From positions 1-37,709 of the forward strand of contig NZ_JQCL01000007.1 of the NCBI RefSeq assembly GCF_001438845.1: a stretch of DNA of 37,709 nucleotides, given 5' to 3'. This DNA comes from Lactiplantibacillus xiangfangensis. GTDB lineage: Bacteria; Bacillota; Bacilli; Lactobacillales; Lactobacillaceae. Every line of letters starts with the position of its first letter. Position 1 is the first letter of the stretch. A program made the translations under genes and the position numbers. Under the pieces are notes generated by a model that was given only the letters and a program-made list of their open reading frames with translations, was not told where the DNA came from and did no database searches. Shown one piece after another: positions 17,885-27,364 of this stretch.

Positions 17885-20800
17885 GTGAGCTTACAATTTG
17901 TACTGGGTTCGGCGAAATTTGATCACCGGGAGATGATGGTGCGTCAGCTAGTTAAAGCGATGACGGCTCAACCCCAGGCGCAATTTTTTTACTTAGTTCC
18001 TAACCACGTGAAATTTGACACTGAAGTGGATGTGCTGAACCGGTTATCACGGGCGTTTGCACAACCAGACTTATATGCACAGAGTCAGGTTCAAATCTTT
18101 TCATTTACCCGGTTGGCCTGGTATCTAATGAAAAATGAAGCGGCCTATCAAGTACCACGGCTCTCAGCTGCGGGAATTGATATGCTCTTGTATCGAATTC
18201 TGCGACGCCACCAGGATGAATTGCGGTTATTTGGAGGCGAAGTTTCGCAAACCGGTTTTATCACCCAGTTGGCTAAAGAAGTGAACGAGTTGCAAGTGGC
18301 CAACCTGCAACCAGAAGACGTTGCCCGGTTGGCTGAAACAACGACCGTGGGGGACTTACAAGCTAAATTACACGATTTAGCTATTGTTTACACGGACTTC
18401 ATTGAAGTGACGGCGGGAAAATATTTAAAGCCGGCTGATTTGTTAGCTCAATTGAACGCCTATTTGCGTCACCAAGATTTGCACGGCACGCATATTTATT
18501 TGGAACAGTTCACGCAGCTGTCATCACAGGAGCAGGGCCTGATTACAACCATGTTGGAACGGGGCGCGGACGTCACAATCAGCCTCGTGCTCGATCATAA
18601 GGTCACGGACCAAGTCCCAGAAAATGGCACCTTGTTTTATCAGTCGGGTCGTCTGTACTATCGGCTTTACCAATATGCGCGGGCACGGCAGATTCCGGTT
18701 TTTAATGATCTGCATGCCACTAAGTTACGCGTAAGTGCTGGCCTAGTCGCTCTGGACAACTATTGGCGTGGCGAACCACAAGCTGGGGATGGGCGTGAAC
18801 CGTTGAATCGGAACGTGCACGTCATGCGCGCTGACAGTCGGCAAAATGAGTTAGCACAAGTGGGCCGGAAGATTCGTGCGATGGTTGCGACAAAGCACGA
18901 AAATTCCGCGGATGATTACCATTACCGGGACTTTCTCATTATGACGCGCCATTTAGATAGCTATAAAACAATGTTAGCCCCGACACTCCAACAATTAGAA
19001 ATTCCCTATTTTGTCGATTTACAGCGTTCAATGGCGGATCATCCGTTGGTTGAACTGATTGGCGCGCTGTTTGAACTAGAAGAAAATCAGTATCAATATC
19101 GCGACATCATGCGAATTTTGAAAACTGAATTAATCTTACCGCTGGTTGATGGCAAGCCGATGGATCGTAAAGCTTACCGGCAAGCTGTTGACCTGACCGA
19201 AAACTTTGTTTTAAAGAGTGGGTACAGTGGTCGGCGCTGGACACAGCGTGCGGATTGGGAATATTTCGAGTTGACTGAAGGCGACGCCGGAGTCGAGACG
19301 GACAAAAATGCAGGTATTGCTAAACAGATTAATTTGATTCATCAGTTCGTTGCAAAAACGTTCCCACCATTTTTCAAAGCCCTAAGTGCGGCCAACGACG
19401 GTCGATCCGCCGCAACCGTACTCGTCGACTTTTTAACGCGTCAAGGGGTGACCCAACAATTACTCGCTTGGCGGGATGCAGCGTTAGAACGTCAAGACGT
19501 AGCAGCCGCTGCTGAACCGGAACAAACGTGGCAGACTTTTTGTCAGATGCTGGATGAATACGTGGCGATTTTAGGTGATGAACCTTTTGCGTCGGAGGAC
19601 TTTTTAGCCTTGCTACAAGCGGGATTTGAAGGGGCTAGTTATTCACAGATTCCATCAACCTTGGATCAGGTCTTAGTGTCTGAAAGCGGAATGGTACAAA
19701 GTCAGGATCGGAAAGTCGTCTTTATGATTGGTGCGACGGACCTGGTCATGCCAGATCGAATTATGACCAACAACTTACTGAGTGATGTGGATAAATCGAC
19801 GATGCAACCAGCACTAAACGAATTGGGCAGCGACCATTTTCTGACCGATTCAGCGGTCGTACAGTTGGGAAATGAAAGTTTTTTAAACTACACCGCTTTT
19901 CTAAGTGCCCGTGAGCACCTGTTCTTCAGTGCACCGTTAAAAGATGATCAGGAAACTGACCTGAACTGGTCAAATTACGTGGTTCGAATTATTCGCCACT
20001 TCAATCTTCAAGAACGAACTTACTTAACCGCCCCTGACCCGGAAAGCGAAGAAGTTCGACCATTTGTTAGCACCAAGCGGCGAACAATCAGCCACGTCAT
20101 TCAAGTTTATCGTGACGTGTTAACGACAAATGCGGACCACAACCAGACGGGGTCAGCTTTGATTAAACCAGCGCCCGTTTGGGTTTGGTTACGCCGCCAA
20201 TTAACACGGGACCCTGAATTTGGTCCGTTGGCCGAACGGTTATTAGCGGGATTAAGCTACCGCAACTTACCCGTAAACTTAACGGAAGAAAACGTGACTT
20301 CGCTGTATGGCAATCAAATTTATACTTCCATCTCGAAGCTTGAAGAGTTTTACCGCAACCGGTATGCCTATTTCTTGAAGTACGGGCTAAAGTTGCGTGA
20401 GCGTGATGTGTTTGAGTTGTCCGCTGCTAGTACCGGTGAATTTTTCCACGCCGTACTGGATGGTCTGATCAAGGCCATTCGTGCGGATCAAGTCCCGCTA
20501 GCCAGTGTGGCTGATCAGGCACTTGGACAATACCTTGAAACGGTGACCAAGCGGGTCCTAGACCAACCCCAATTTACCATTCTGACCAGTTCTAACCGGA
20601 TGGCTTATATCCAACGGCAACTGATTAGTACGGTTCGGCAGATTGCGTTTGCTATTCGTAATCAGAGCAAGCAATCGGCCGCACAACCAGTACAGACCGA
20701 AGTCTTGTTTGGTAACGTGGGGAAGGAACACGGTCTAAAAGCACTCGATTTTCAAATCGACGCCACCCACAGTGTGCACGTTCGTGGGAAAATTGACCGC

Positions 20801-21478
20801 TTAGATGAGATTCAGGTTGCTGACCAGCGTTACCTTGGAATTGTCGACTATAAGTCGTCACAACATAAGTTTAATTTTGGTGAGGCTTACTACGGACTCG
20901 CGATGCAGATGCTAACGTATCTCGATGCGGTCTTGCATAATGAGACGGCCATTGTTGGTGATCAGGACGCTGCGATCCAATTGGCAGGAGCACTTTATAT
21001 GCACATTAAAAATCCAGTCTTAAAACCTAAGGACGTTAATGCTGGATTTGAAGAAGCCCTCCTTAAAGAAAATAAGTACCGGGGCATCCTAGTTGATGAC
21101 CCGACGTTGCTAGATCATCTGGATAGCGAGTTACAGACGGCGACCGGGACCTCCAAAGTTTATCCATTTAGACGTAAAAAGGACGGGACGTACAGTGGCG
21201 GTATCAGTCAGTCACTGGTAACGAATGCGCAATTGGAACGGCTTTTAAGGCATAATAGCCAATTAATCGTTGCGGCGGCCAAGGACATCTTTGACGGGAA
21301 AATCGATTTGAATCCAATCCGGTTGAACGATAAAACGACCGCTTTGCAGTATTCACCGTATTTAGCCATCATGCAGTTTGATGCCATGCTACCTGAAAAT
21401 AACTACAATGATTTGCAGCCTTTAAAGCCTGCTGAAGTTCTGGCAAAATTAAAAGCCGAATTGGGGGAAGATAACTAA
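17885..21478 (+). CDS. rexB: ATP-dependent exonuclease subunit RexB (AddB-like)
   Basis: Subunit of the RexAB (AddAB-type) helicase-nuclease that resects double-strand ends for RecA-dependent repair. 1197 residues from GTG 17885. The C-terminal third has a RecB-type nuclease motif: GKIDRLDEIQ followed by LGIVDYKSS (residues about 975-1000). At the N-terminus the position of the helicase P-loop is the degenerate FVLGSAKFDHRE, so it cannot bind ATP by a Walker A motif, and I see only one cysteine in the whole protein, so the four-Cys iron-sulfur site of Bacillus AddB is absent. Both features are as I would expect for the RexB branch of lactic acid bacteria. Its stop shares a base with the rexA ATG. 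Confidence 0.93.
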   Translation: MSLQFVLGSAKFDHREMMVRQLVKAMTAQPQAQFFYLVPNHVKFDTEVDVLNRLSRAFAQPDLYAQSQVQIFSFTRLAWYLMKNEAAYQVPRLSAAGIDMLLYRILRRHQDELRLFGGEVSQTGFITQLAKEVNELQVANLQPEDVARLAETTTVGDLQAKLHDLAIVYTDFIEVTAGKYLKPADLLAQLNAYLRHQDLHGTHIYLEQFTQLSSQEQGLITTMLERGADVTISLVLDHKVTDQVPENGTLFYQSGRLYYRLYQYARARQIPVFNDLHATKLRVSAGLVALDNYWRGEPQAGDGREPLNRNVHVMRADSRQNELAQVGRKIRAMVATKHENSADDYHYRDFLIMTRHLDSYKTMLAPTLQQLEIPYFVDLQRSMADHPLVELIGALFELEENQYQYRDIMRILKTELILPLVDGKPMDRKAYRQAVDLTENFVLKSGYSGRRWTQRADWEYFELTEGDAGVETDKNAGIAKQINLIHQFVAKTFPPFFKALSAANDGRSAATVLVDFLTRQGVTQQLLAWRDAALERQDVAAAAEPEQTWQTFCQMLDEYVAILGDEPFASEDFLALLQAGFEGASYSQIPSTLDQVLVSESGMVQSQDRKVVFMIGATDLVMPDRIMTNNLLSDVDKSTMQPALNELGSDHFLTDSAVVQLGNESFLNYTAFLSAREHLFFSAPLKDDQETDLNWSNYVVRIIRHFNLQERTYLTAPDPESEEVRPFVSTKRRTISHVIQVYRDVLTTNADHNQTGSALIKPAPVWVWLRRQLTRDPEFGPLAERLLAGLSYRNLPVNLTEENVTSLYGNQIYTSISKLEEFYRNRYAYFLKYGLKLRERDVFELSAASTGEFFHAVLDGLIKAIRADQVPLASVADQALGQYLETVTKRVLDQPQFTILTSSNRMAYIQRQLISTVRQIAFAIRNQSKQSAAQPVQTEVLFGNVGKEHGLKALDFQIDATHSVHVRGKIDRLDEIQVADQRYLGIVDYKSSQHKFNFGEAYYGLAMQMLTYLDAVLHNETAIVGDQDAAIQLAGALYMHIKNPVLKPKDVNAGFEEALLKENKYRGILVDDPTLLDHLDSELQTATGTSKVYPFRRKKDGTYSGGISQSLVTNAQLERLLRHNSQLIVAAAKDIFDGKIDLNPIRLNDKTTALQYSPYLAIMQFDAMLPENNYNDLQPLKPAEVLAKLKAELGEDN

Positions 21479-24400
21479 TGGAAACCAAAACACAATACAC
21501 TGATAGCCAAAAGGCAGTGATTAGTCAGCAAGGGAATAACTTGCTAGTTTCTGCTTCCGCTGGTTCGGGTAAAACGACCGTCTTGATTGAGCGGATTATG
21601 CGCAAAATCATGGCTGGAACCAATATCGATCAGCTACTGGTCGTGACTTTTACGAATCTGGCTGCCAAACACATGAAACAAAAATTGGAATCCCAACTCA
21701 ATAAACGGATTTCTCAGTTTTTAACTGATCATCCGGGTCAAACGACGGCGTCACCGGAAGTACGGCAATTTCGGCAACAATTAAACTTACTCGGGGTCGC
21801 CAATATCAGCACGCTTGATGCGTTTTGTTTACGTGTGATTCAGCGCTACTACTACGTGATTGATTTAGACCCCGTGTTCCGGCTATTGACGGATAACACT
21901 GAGGGGTTGCTGATTCGGGACCAAGTCTGGGATACGGTTAGGGAAAGCCTCTATGAAAAAGATGGCGAGTTATTTGACCTACTGACAGCTAACTTCTCTA
22001 ATGACCGAAGCGACGACGGTCTCGGCCAACTTGTTTTTCGGCTATTTGACTTTGCGCAGTCGACACCGGACCCTGAAGCCTGGCTCAAGCAGTTGGTCAC
22101 AAATTATAAGTTGCAAGGCGACTCACTGACTGCGACGCCGTTTTACCAGGAAAAGTTATTACCGTTATTAAAAACCGAATTTGAAACAATGGTCAATCGA
22201 ATGGACCAAGCCGTAAAAATCGCAACTGAGGCGGATTTAGCACCGAAGACGATTGAGGCATTGCAAGTGGCACAACGTGATCTGGGGACTATGATTAGTG
22301 ATTTGGATAACACGGATTGGAATGCGTTGCGGGCGGCTACGGCTAGTTTTAAAGTTGGTCGTCTAACTAAGACTTATAAGGATGATCCTGAAAAGACGTC
22401 TCGTGCTAAAGCAATGGGAACCCTTGTCGACGGTGTGAAAAAACAAATGGGAAGTATCGGTGAAACCTATTTTGCGGCTGACGAACAACAAGTGTTAGAT
22501 GTGATGGCGGGAGCAGCTGCCATTGTGCAAGAATTAGTCCGGGCCACCCTATGTTTTAAAGAAGCGTTTGCCAAAGAAAAACGGCGACGCCACGTTCTAG
22601 ATTTTTCTGATTTGGAACATTTGACCTTAGCTATTTTGACGAATACGAGTGAGAGTGGACAGGGCGCGCTGACGCAATTACGGGCGCAGTTTGAAGAAGT
22701 CATGGTCGATGAGTACCAAGATATCAATAGTTTACAGGAAAGCATCCTTCAACTGTTGGCGCGCAAAACACCTGGCAATATGTTCATGGTGGGGGATGTG
22801 AAGCAGTCGATTTACCAGTTCCGGTTAGCTGATCCGTTACTATTTTTGGCAAAGTACCGTGACTTCGGGAAGCACCCGGAACACGGGGAACGGATCGTTT
22901 TGGCGGAAAACTTTCGGTCAGTTGAAAACGTGGACCGCTTAACGAACCTGATTTTTAGCCAGTTGATGGACGCACCAGTTGGACAAATCGAATATGATCA
23001 AGCCGCGTATTTGAAATACGGACCCAAAGATTATCCGGCTGATATGCCGCAAACGACGAGTTTACTCTTATACCAGACGGACGATGATCAGCCGGAGAAG
23101 ACGCCAGTACGTGGCTCGCAACCGGATAGTGATAATGAAGAAAGTAATTTTTCTATTGATGATCCATCGATTGGGAGCATTACGATGGTTGCCCAAAAGA
23201 TTTTGGCCCTGAAAAAAATGGACCACCCAATCTTTGACCGCTCAACCGGAAAATACCGGCCATTTCACTATAGTGACGCAGCACTGTTAGTGCCGACACG
23301 CAATCATAATTTAACGATTATTGATATTTTCAAACAGTACCATATTCCAATTGTCGTTAACGATGCTCAGAATTATTTTCAAACCACTGAAATTCGAATC
23401 ATGATGGCTTTATTAAGTATTATTGATAATCCTTATCAGGATATCCCGTTAGTAGCAGTGTTGCGTTCGCCGATTGTTGGATTGGATGAAAACCAGTTAG
23501 TTTACTTACGAATTCAAAATAAGACGAGTGATTATTTCCAAGCGCTCCGCGACTTTTACCAAACGTACCCGACAAAGGGCAATCCTAGTGCGTATGGGGA
23601 TCAGTTATACGCAAAGATTGAAGTTTTTATGCAGCAATTGACGGCGTTTCGGGACTTAGCACGGCGCAATCAAATCGTAACGTTGATCTGGCAAATTTAC
23701 GAGCAAACGGGTTTTCTCGATTACGTTGGCGGAATGCCCGCGGGTCAACAACGTCAAGCCAACTTACACGCCTTATACGAACGGGCTTATACGTATGAAC
23801 AGGGAAGCTTTAAAGGCTTATTCCAATTTGTGCGGTTTATCAAACGCATGCAAGAAAAGGATCAGGACCTAGCTTCAGCAGTCGCTGAGACCGACACCGA
23901 AGCCGTTAGTGTCATGACGATTCATGGGAGCAAGGGACTGGAATACCCAGTCATCTTTTTAATGGATATGGACAAGCGGTTTAACCAGACCGATACCAGG
24001 GCCAATGCGCTAATGGACCGGGATGCGGGTATCGGAATTAACTACCTTGACCCAGAGCACCGGGTCAAGTACCCGACGCTACCGCGGTTAGTGATTCAGC
24101 AAGTTGTGAGCCAAAAGCTCCGGGCAGAAGAAATGCGGAAACTATACGTGGCAATCACGCGTGCCCAACAACAGCTGTTTCTAGTTGGAACGATTACGTC
24201 AATTGATGTGGCCACCGAAAAGTGGCGGCAGGGCTTCAGTAGTGATGGACGCGTGCTAAGTACGCTAGCCCGGGTCAGCACGAATAATCAGCTTGACTGG
24301 GTCGGTATGGCGTTGATGCGGCATCCTTTGATGAAGGCGTACTGGGGGGACGAGTGGCCCACCTATTCGCTGGAAGGCGATCAGACCAAGTTTACTTTGG

Positions 24401-25266
24401 AACTGGGGGATGCCAGCTCAATTGGGCAGCGTAAGCAGGTTGCTGGGACTGATGAACAACTCAGTGCGGTTGATCAAGTGGAGCAGACCGTTGACGTTGA
24501 TGTCGACCAGATGACCCGTGATGAATTGACCAACTTATTGAATTTCAAGTACGTGCATCAAGCATCCACGGTGACTACGGCCTACCAGTCCGTTTCAGAA
24601 GTTAAACGGCTGTTTGAAGATCCCGATGACGCACAGATGAATACGAATCCAACCGTTAGTGCGCAACACGCCAAGCCAACCAGCCGGTTTGTGACTGGTG
24701 ACTTAGCAGTACCACAATTTTTGCAAACGACGCAGGAACCGACGAGTGCTGAAGTGGGGAGTGCAACCCACTTAGTTTTAGAACAGTTGGACCTGACCCA
24801 GACCATTGATGAGACGACTGTACAGGCTACGATTGATGACTTAGTGGCCAAACAAGTGCTGACTAGGGAAGTTGCACAGCTGATCAGGATTGATGCGATT
24901 GTCGGATTTTATACCAGTGACTTGGGCCAAAGGATTTTAGCGGATCCTACCAAGGTTCACCGTGAAGTGCCGTTTTCATTATTATTGCCAGCGCGCCAAT
25001 TATTTGATGAGTTGGACGAACATGAGCATGCAAAGATTTTGATTCACGGAATTATTGATGGCTATTTAGAAACAGCTGATGGGTTAATCTTGTTTGATTA
25101 CAAGACGGACCACGTCAAACAGCCACAAGATCTATTGACCCGGTACGCCGGACAAGTTGAACTATACGCCGCTGCGTTGCGGTCGATGTATCAGCGTCCG
25201 GTTGTCCAACAGTACTTGTACTCGTTGCCACAGCGGACGTTTGTCCCGGTAACAAAGAAAAAATAG
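21478..25266 (+). CDS. rexA: ATP-dependent helicase/nuclease subunit RexA (AddA-like)
   Basis: UvrD/Rep superfamily 1A helicase with a C-terminal RecB nuclease domain; motor subunit of RexAB. 1262 residues. Walker A is SASAGSGKT (residues 25-33), motif II is MVDEYQDIN (about 410), motif III includes GDVKQSIYQFR, motif V MTIHGSKGLEYPV and motif VI KLYVAITRAQQQL. The nuclease active site is LILFDYKTDHV near residue 1200. One-base overlap with rexB (TAATG) indicates coupled translation and equal stoichiometry. Confidence 0.95.
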   Translation: METKTQYTDSQKAVISQQGNNLLVSASAGSGKTTVLIERIMRKIMAGTNIDQLLVVTFTNLAAKHMKQKLESQLNKRISQFLTDHPGQTTASPEVRQFRQQLNLLGVANISTLDAFCLRVIQRYYYVIDLDPVFRLLTDNTEGLLIRDQVWDTVRESLYEKDGELFDLLTANFSNDRSDDGLGQLVFRLFDFAQSTPDPEAWLKQLVTNYKLQGDSLTATPFYQEKLLPLLKTEFETMVNRMDQAVKIATEADLAPKTIEALQVAQRDLGTMISDLDNTDWNALRAATASFKVGRLTKTYKDDPEKTSRAKAMGTLVDGVKKQMGSIGETYFAADEQQVLDVMAGAAAIVQELVRATLCFKEAFAKEKRRRHVLDFSDLEHLTLAILTNTSESGQGALTQLRAQFEEVMVDEYQDINSLQESILQLLARKTPGNMFMVGDVKQSIYQFRLADPLLFLAKYRDFGKHPEHGERIVLAENFRSVENVDRLTNLIFSQLMDAPVGQIEYDQAAYLKYGPKDYPADMPQTTSLLLYQTDDDQPEKTPVRGSQPDSDNEESNFSIDDPSIGSITMVAQKILALKKMDHPIFDRSTGKYRPFHYSDAALLVPTRNHNLTIIDIFKQYHIPIVVNDAQNYFQTTEIRIMMALLSIIDNPYQDIPLVAVLRSPIVGLDENQLVYLRIQNKTSDYFQALRDFYQTYPTKGNPSAYGDQLYAKIEVFMQQLTAFRDLARRNQIVTLIWQIYEQTGFLDYVGGMPAGQQRQANLHALYERAYTYEQGSFKGLFQFVRFIKRMQEKDQDLASAVAETDTEAVSVMTIHGSKGLEYPVIFLMDMDKRFNQTDTRANALMDRDAGIGINYLDPEHRVKYPTLPRLVIQQVVSQKLRAEEMRKLYVAITRAQQQLFLVGTITSIDVATEKWRQGFSSDGRVLSTLARVSTNNQLDWVGMALMRHPLMKAYWGDEWPTYSLEGDQTKFTLELGDASSIGQRKQVAGTDEQLSAVDQVEQTVDVDVDQMTRDELTNLLNFKYVHQASTVTTAYQSVSEVKRLFEDPDDAQMNTNPTVSAQHAKPTSRFVTGDLAVPQFLQTTQEPTSAEVGSATHLVLEQLDLTQTIDETTVQATIDDLVAKQVLTREVAQLIRIDAIVGFYTSDLGQRILADPTKVHREVPFSLLLPARQLFDELDEHEHAKILIHGIIDGYLETADGLILFDYKTDHVKQPQDLLTRYAGQVELYAAALRSMYQRPVVQQYLYSLPQRTFVPVTKKK

Positions 25267-25271
25267 GATTT

Positions 25272-25315
25272 AAAAAATGTGCCATCGTAATTTACTTGCG
25301 ATGGGCACATTTTTT
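25272..25315. terminator. Bidirectional terminator between rexA and the GNAT gene
   Basis: Arm 25272-25287 pairs with 25299-25315 (one bulged G), with A- and T-runs at the ends. It serves rexA (+) and the convergent acetyltransferase (-). Confidence 0.92.
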
Positions 25316-25336
25316 AAATGGTTGTTTGAATTTCAA

Positions 25337-25867
25337 CTAGGAAAGGGTAATCTGATAAGCGTTTCGTTGATCAGTGGCATCATTAGCCATATAGACGATG
25401 CCGCGATACGTAAACCCGGCTTTTTTGATGACGTGTTGCATCCGTGCGTTTTTGGCGTGAGTGTCGATGCGCAGCTGCTTAAATCCGAGTTGGTAACTGA
25501 GCGTCATTAAATTGCTGAAATAAAAATCGGCTAAATGTTGGCCATGGTAGCCACTCGCAATGGCAATGCGGTGAATTGAAGTGTAATGGTCGTCACTAGC
25601 CGCTGACCAGCTGCCATCGTAAATGCGTGCGTAGTTCGGGTCGGGATGGGTGAGCAGGGTCGCGGTTCCCGCGACCTGGCCATCCACAATTAGTAGCCAA
25701 GCATTTTGTGCATCGATGTCTTTTTGCAGGTCACTTGCTTGAGGATAACCGTCTTGCCACTGTGGAATTTGATCGGCGGCAAGGGATTGCTTGCCTTCGT
25801 CGATAATTTTCATCATTGCGTCCCGGTCTTGACTAGTTGCTAAACGGACGTATTTTGTCATGAACAT
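25337..25867 (-). CDS. GNAT-family N-acetyltransferase
   Basis: Acetyl-CoA-dependent acetyltransferase of the GNAT fold, about 176 residues. The core strand/P-loop region is IHRIAIASGYHGQHLADFYF, followed by the helix/strand segment RIDTHAKNARMQHVIKKAGFTYRGIVYM typical of motifs A and B. The acyl acceptor (amino acid, small amine or protein terminus) cannot be told. Start ATG 25867 has AGAGAG six bases upstream; GTG 25870 and ATG 25861 are possible alternatives. Confidence 0.85.
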   Translation of the reverse strand: MFMTKYVRLATSQDRDAMMKIIDEGKQSLAADQIPQWQDGYPQASDLQKDIDAQNAWLLIVDGQVAGTATLLTHPDPNYARIYDGSWSAASDDHYTSIHRIAIASGYHGQHLADFYFSNLMTLSYQLGFKQLRIDTHAKNARMQHVIKKAGFTYRGIVYMANDATDQRNAYQITLS

Positions 25868-25956
25868 CACTTACTCTCTTAAATTAATAGTTAATATTAT
25901 AGGGCAACCTGTCCAGAAGTTAAAACAGAATCGTGGGGTTTTGCTCAATTTCTGTT

Positions 25957-25962
25957 TATAAT
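25957..25962 (+). promoter_or_regulatory. -10 element of the NAD(P)-binding protein gene
   Basis: A perfect TATAAT lies 31 bases before the ATG at 25993; no good -35 is at the right distance (TGGGGT at 25934-25939). Confidence 0.45.
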
Positions 25963-25992
25963 AGGAATTATTAAAACATAGGAGTGACCGTT

Positions 25993-26634
25993 ATGAAAAT
26001 CTTTGTCATTGGTGCACATGGCCAAATTGGTAAGAAAATCGTCTCCAAATTAGTTGCAGAAGGTGACCAGGTCTTTGCAGGAATTCGGCAACCAGAACAG
26101 GCCGAAGCTTTTGAAGACGCTGGTGCAGAACCAGTTCAATTCAACTTAATGGCGCAACCAGAAGACTTAGCACTAGCGTTCCAAGGCATGGATGCCGTCG
26201 TGTTTGCTGCGGGTTCTGGCGGTCAAACGGGGTATGATATGACGTTGATGATTGATCTAGATGGTGCGGTCAAGTCGATGCAGGCTGCAGAAATTGCACA
26301 CGTTAAGCGGTATGTTATTATCAGTGCGGAATTTACACCGGACCGGTCACGCTGGCCACGCGCCTTACAGCCATACTACGTTGCCAAGTACTATGCCGAC
26401 GAATGGCTCAAAACACGTACACGCTTGGATTACACCATCTTACAACCAGGGACGCTCGTTAATGATGCCGGCACTGGCAAGGTTACCGTTAACCCGCAAG
26501 TCGGTGGTGAAATCACCCGTGATGACGTTGCGACCTTTACCGTACAAGCGTTAAACGCTCCCGCAACGATTGGTAAAACTATCGCAATCATCAATGGCTC
26601 GACGCCAATTAGTGATGCGGTCAATCAAAAATAA
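25993..26634 (+). CDS. NAD(P)-binding oxidoreductase, NmrA/atypical SDR type
   Basis: Rossmann-fold protein of 213 residues with the nucleotide-binding GAHGQIGKKI at residues 7-16, VVFAAGSGG, and a YYVAKYYADEWL helix where extended SDRs place Tyr and Lys (YxxxK). It belongs to the NAD(P)H-binding family often annotated as sugar epimerase or NmrA-like; substrate unknown. Start ATG 25993 follows AGGAG by eight bases; the GTG nine bases earlier overlaps this Shine-Dalgarno and is rejected. Transcribed alone, with its own terminator. Confidence 0.87.
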   Translation: MKIFVIGAHGQIGKKIVSKLVAEGDQVFAGIRQPEQAEAFEDAGAEPVQFNLMAQPEDLALAFQGMDAVVFAAGSGGQTGYDMTLMIDLDGAVKSMQAAEIAHVKRYVIISAEFTPDRSRWPRALQPYYVAKYYADEWLKTRTRLDYTILQPGTLVNDAGTGKVTVNPQVGGEITRDDVATFTVQALNAPATIGKTIAIINGSTPISDAVNQK

Positions 26635-26654
26635 TGATTAATTAAGTGCGTGAT

Positions 26655-26696
26655 AAAAAAGTTCCTTTCAGAAGTTTTTCTGAAGGAACTTTTTTT
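26655..26696. terminator. Bidirectional terminator
   Basis: AAAAAAGTTCC-type arm at 26655-26672 pairs with 26679-26696 (one bulge), flanked by A- and T-runs. It ends the NAD(P)-binding gene (+) and overlaps the stop of the convergent membrane-protein gene (-). Confidence 0.9.
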
Positions 26697-27108
26697 AACG
26701 CGTAAATGTCAGTAAGTAATGGATGGCTGATTTTAAGTGTGGGTACTGATGCCGTGCATAAAATTTAACGAAAAGCCGTCGGAATAAAAAGAAATAGCCG
26801 TACGTATCGATGGCACAAATAATAATGATGATCGAGGACTGGTACGGGTCAGCATGGTAGCTCGTAATAATTGCGAAGATTAAGATCATTAAACCGACGC
26901 AACTAGTGAGTGAAAGCAAGTTTAAGCGCTGAAGGTCCCGGGTGCAGCGACGAATGACAGTCCGAATTTCACTGGGGGCGTCACGCCACATCGTATCTTC
27001 GAGCGTGTTGAATAAGATTGTCATATCAAATGAAATTGCGAATGCCCGTCGAAAGACAAGCTGAACCGCAATTAAAATCAACGATAACGTAATGGGTAAC
27101 CAAAACAC
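26695..27108 (-). CDS. Small membrane protein of unknown function
   Basis: 137 residues from GTG 27108, which has AAAGGAG nine bases upstream; an earlier in-frame TTG at 27132 would place that Shine-Dalgarno inside the gene. There is an N-terminal membrane segment (FWLPITLSLILIAVQLVF), a charged stretch of about 40 residues containing DTMWRDAPSEIRTVIRRCTRD, then two hydrophobic segments (LLSLTSCVGLMILIFAII and SSIIIIICAIDTYGYFFLF) and a basic C-terminus. I recognise no family. It stands alone between terminators. Confidence 0.7.
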   Translation of the reverse strand: MFWLPITLSLILIAVQLVFRRAFAISFDMTILFNTLEDTMWRDAPSEIRTVIRRCTRDLQRLNLLSLTSCVGLMILIFAIITSYHADPYQSSIIIIICAIDTYGYFFLFRRLFVKFYARHQYPHLKSAIHYLLTFTR

Positions 27109-27187
27109 GGTAAAAAACTCCTTTAATAGCAATGAAAATATTTATTTTAACGGGGAGTTTAATCGGTGATGATTCCTAAAAATCTTT

Positions 27188-27216
27188 CTGATAACGTTCC
27201 CGTACTTTGATGTAAA
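27188..27216 (-). promoter_or_regulatory. Probable promoter of the small membrane protein gene
   Basis: Minus strand -35 TTTACA (27211-27216), 17-base spacer, -10 TATCAG (27188-27193). The remainder of 27133-27301 shows only AT-rich sequence and no gene. Confidence 0.5.
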
Positions 27217-27301
27217 ATTAATTAATTTATTTAATCATCATACCACAATCAGGGTACGCTTCGGGAGTTAGAAGTGTAATGACTATCAAAACAAGATGCA
27301 A

Positions 27302-27336
27302 AAAAACTTCCGGTCAATAAACTACCAGAAGTTTTT
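27302..27336 (-). terminator. Terminator after dapA
   Basis: Arm 27302-27314 pairs with 27324-27336; the single non-Watson-Crick position is a G-U wobble when read on the minus strand. T-run at the end. Confidence 0.88.
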
Positions 27337-27364
27337 AAATTTAAAACGATAATTATTTTGCTAG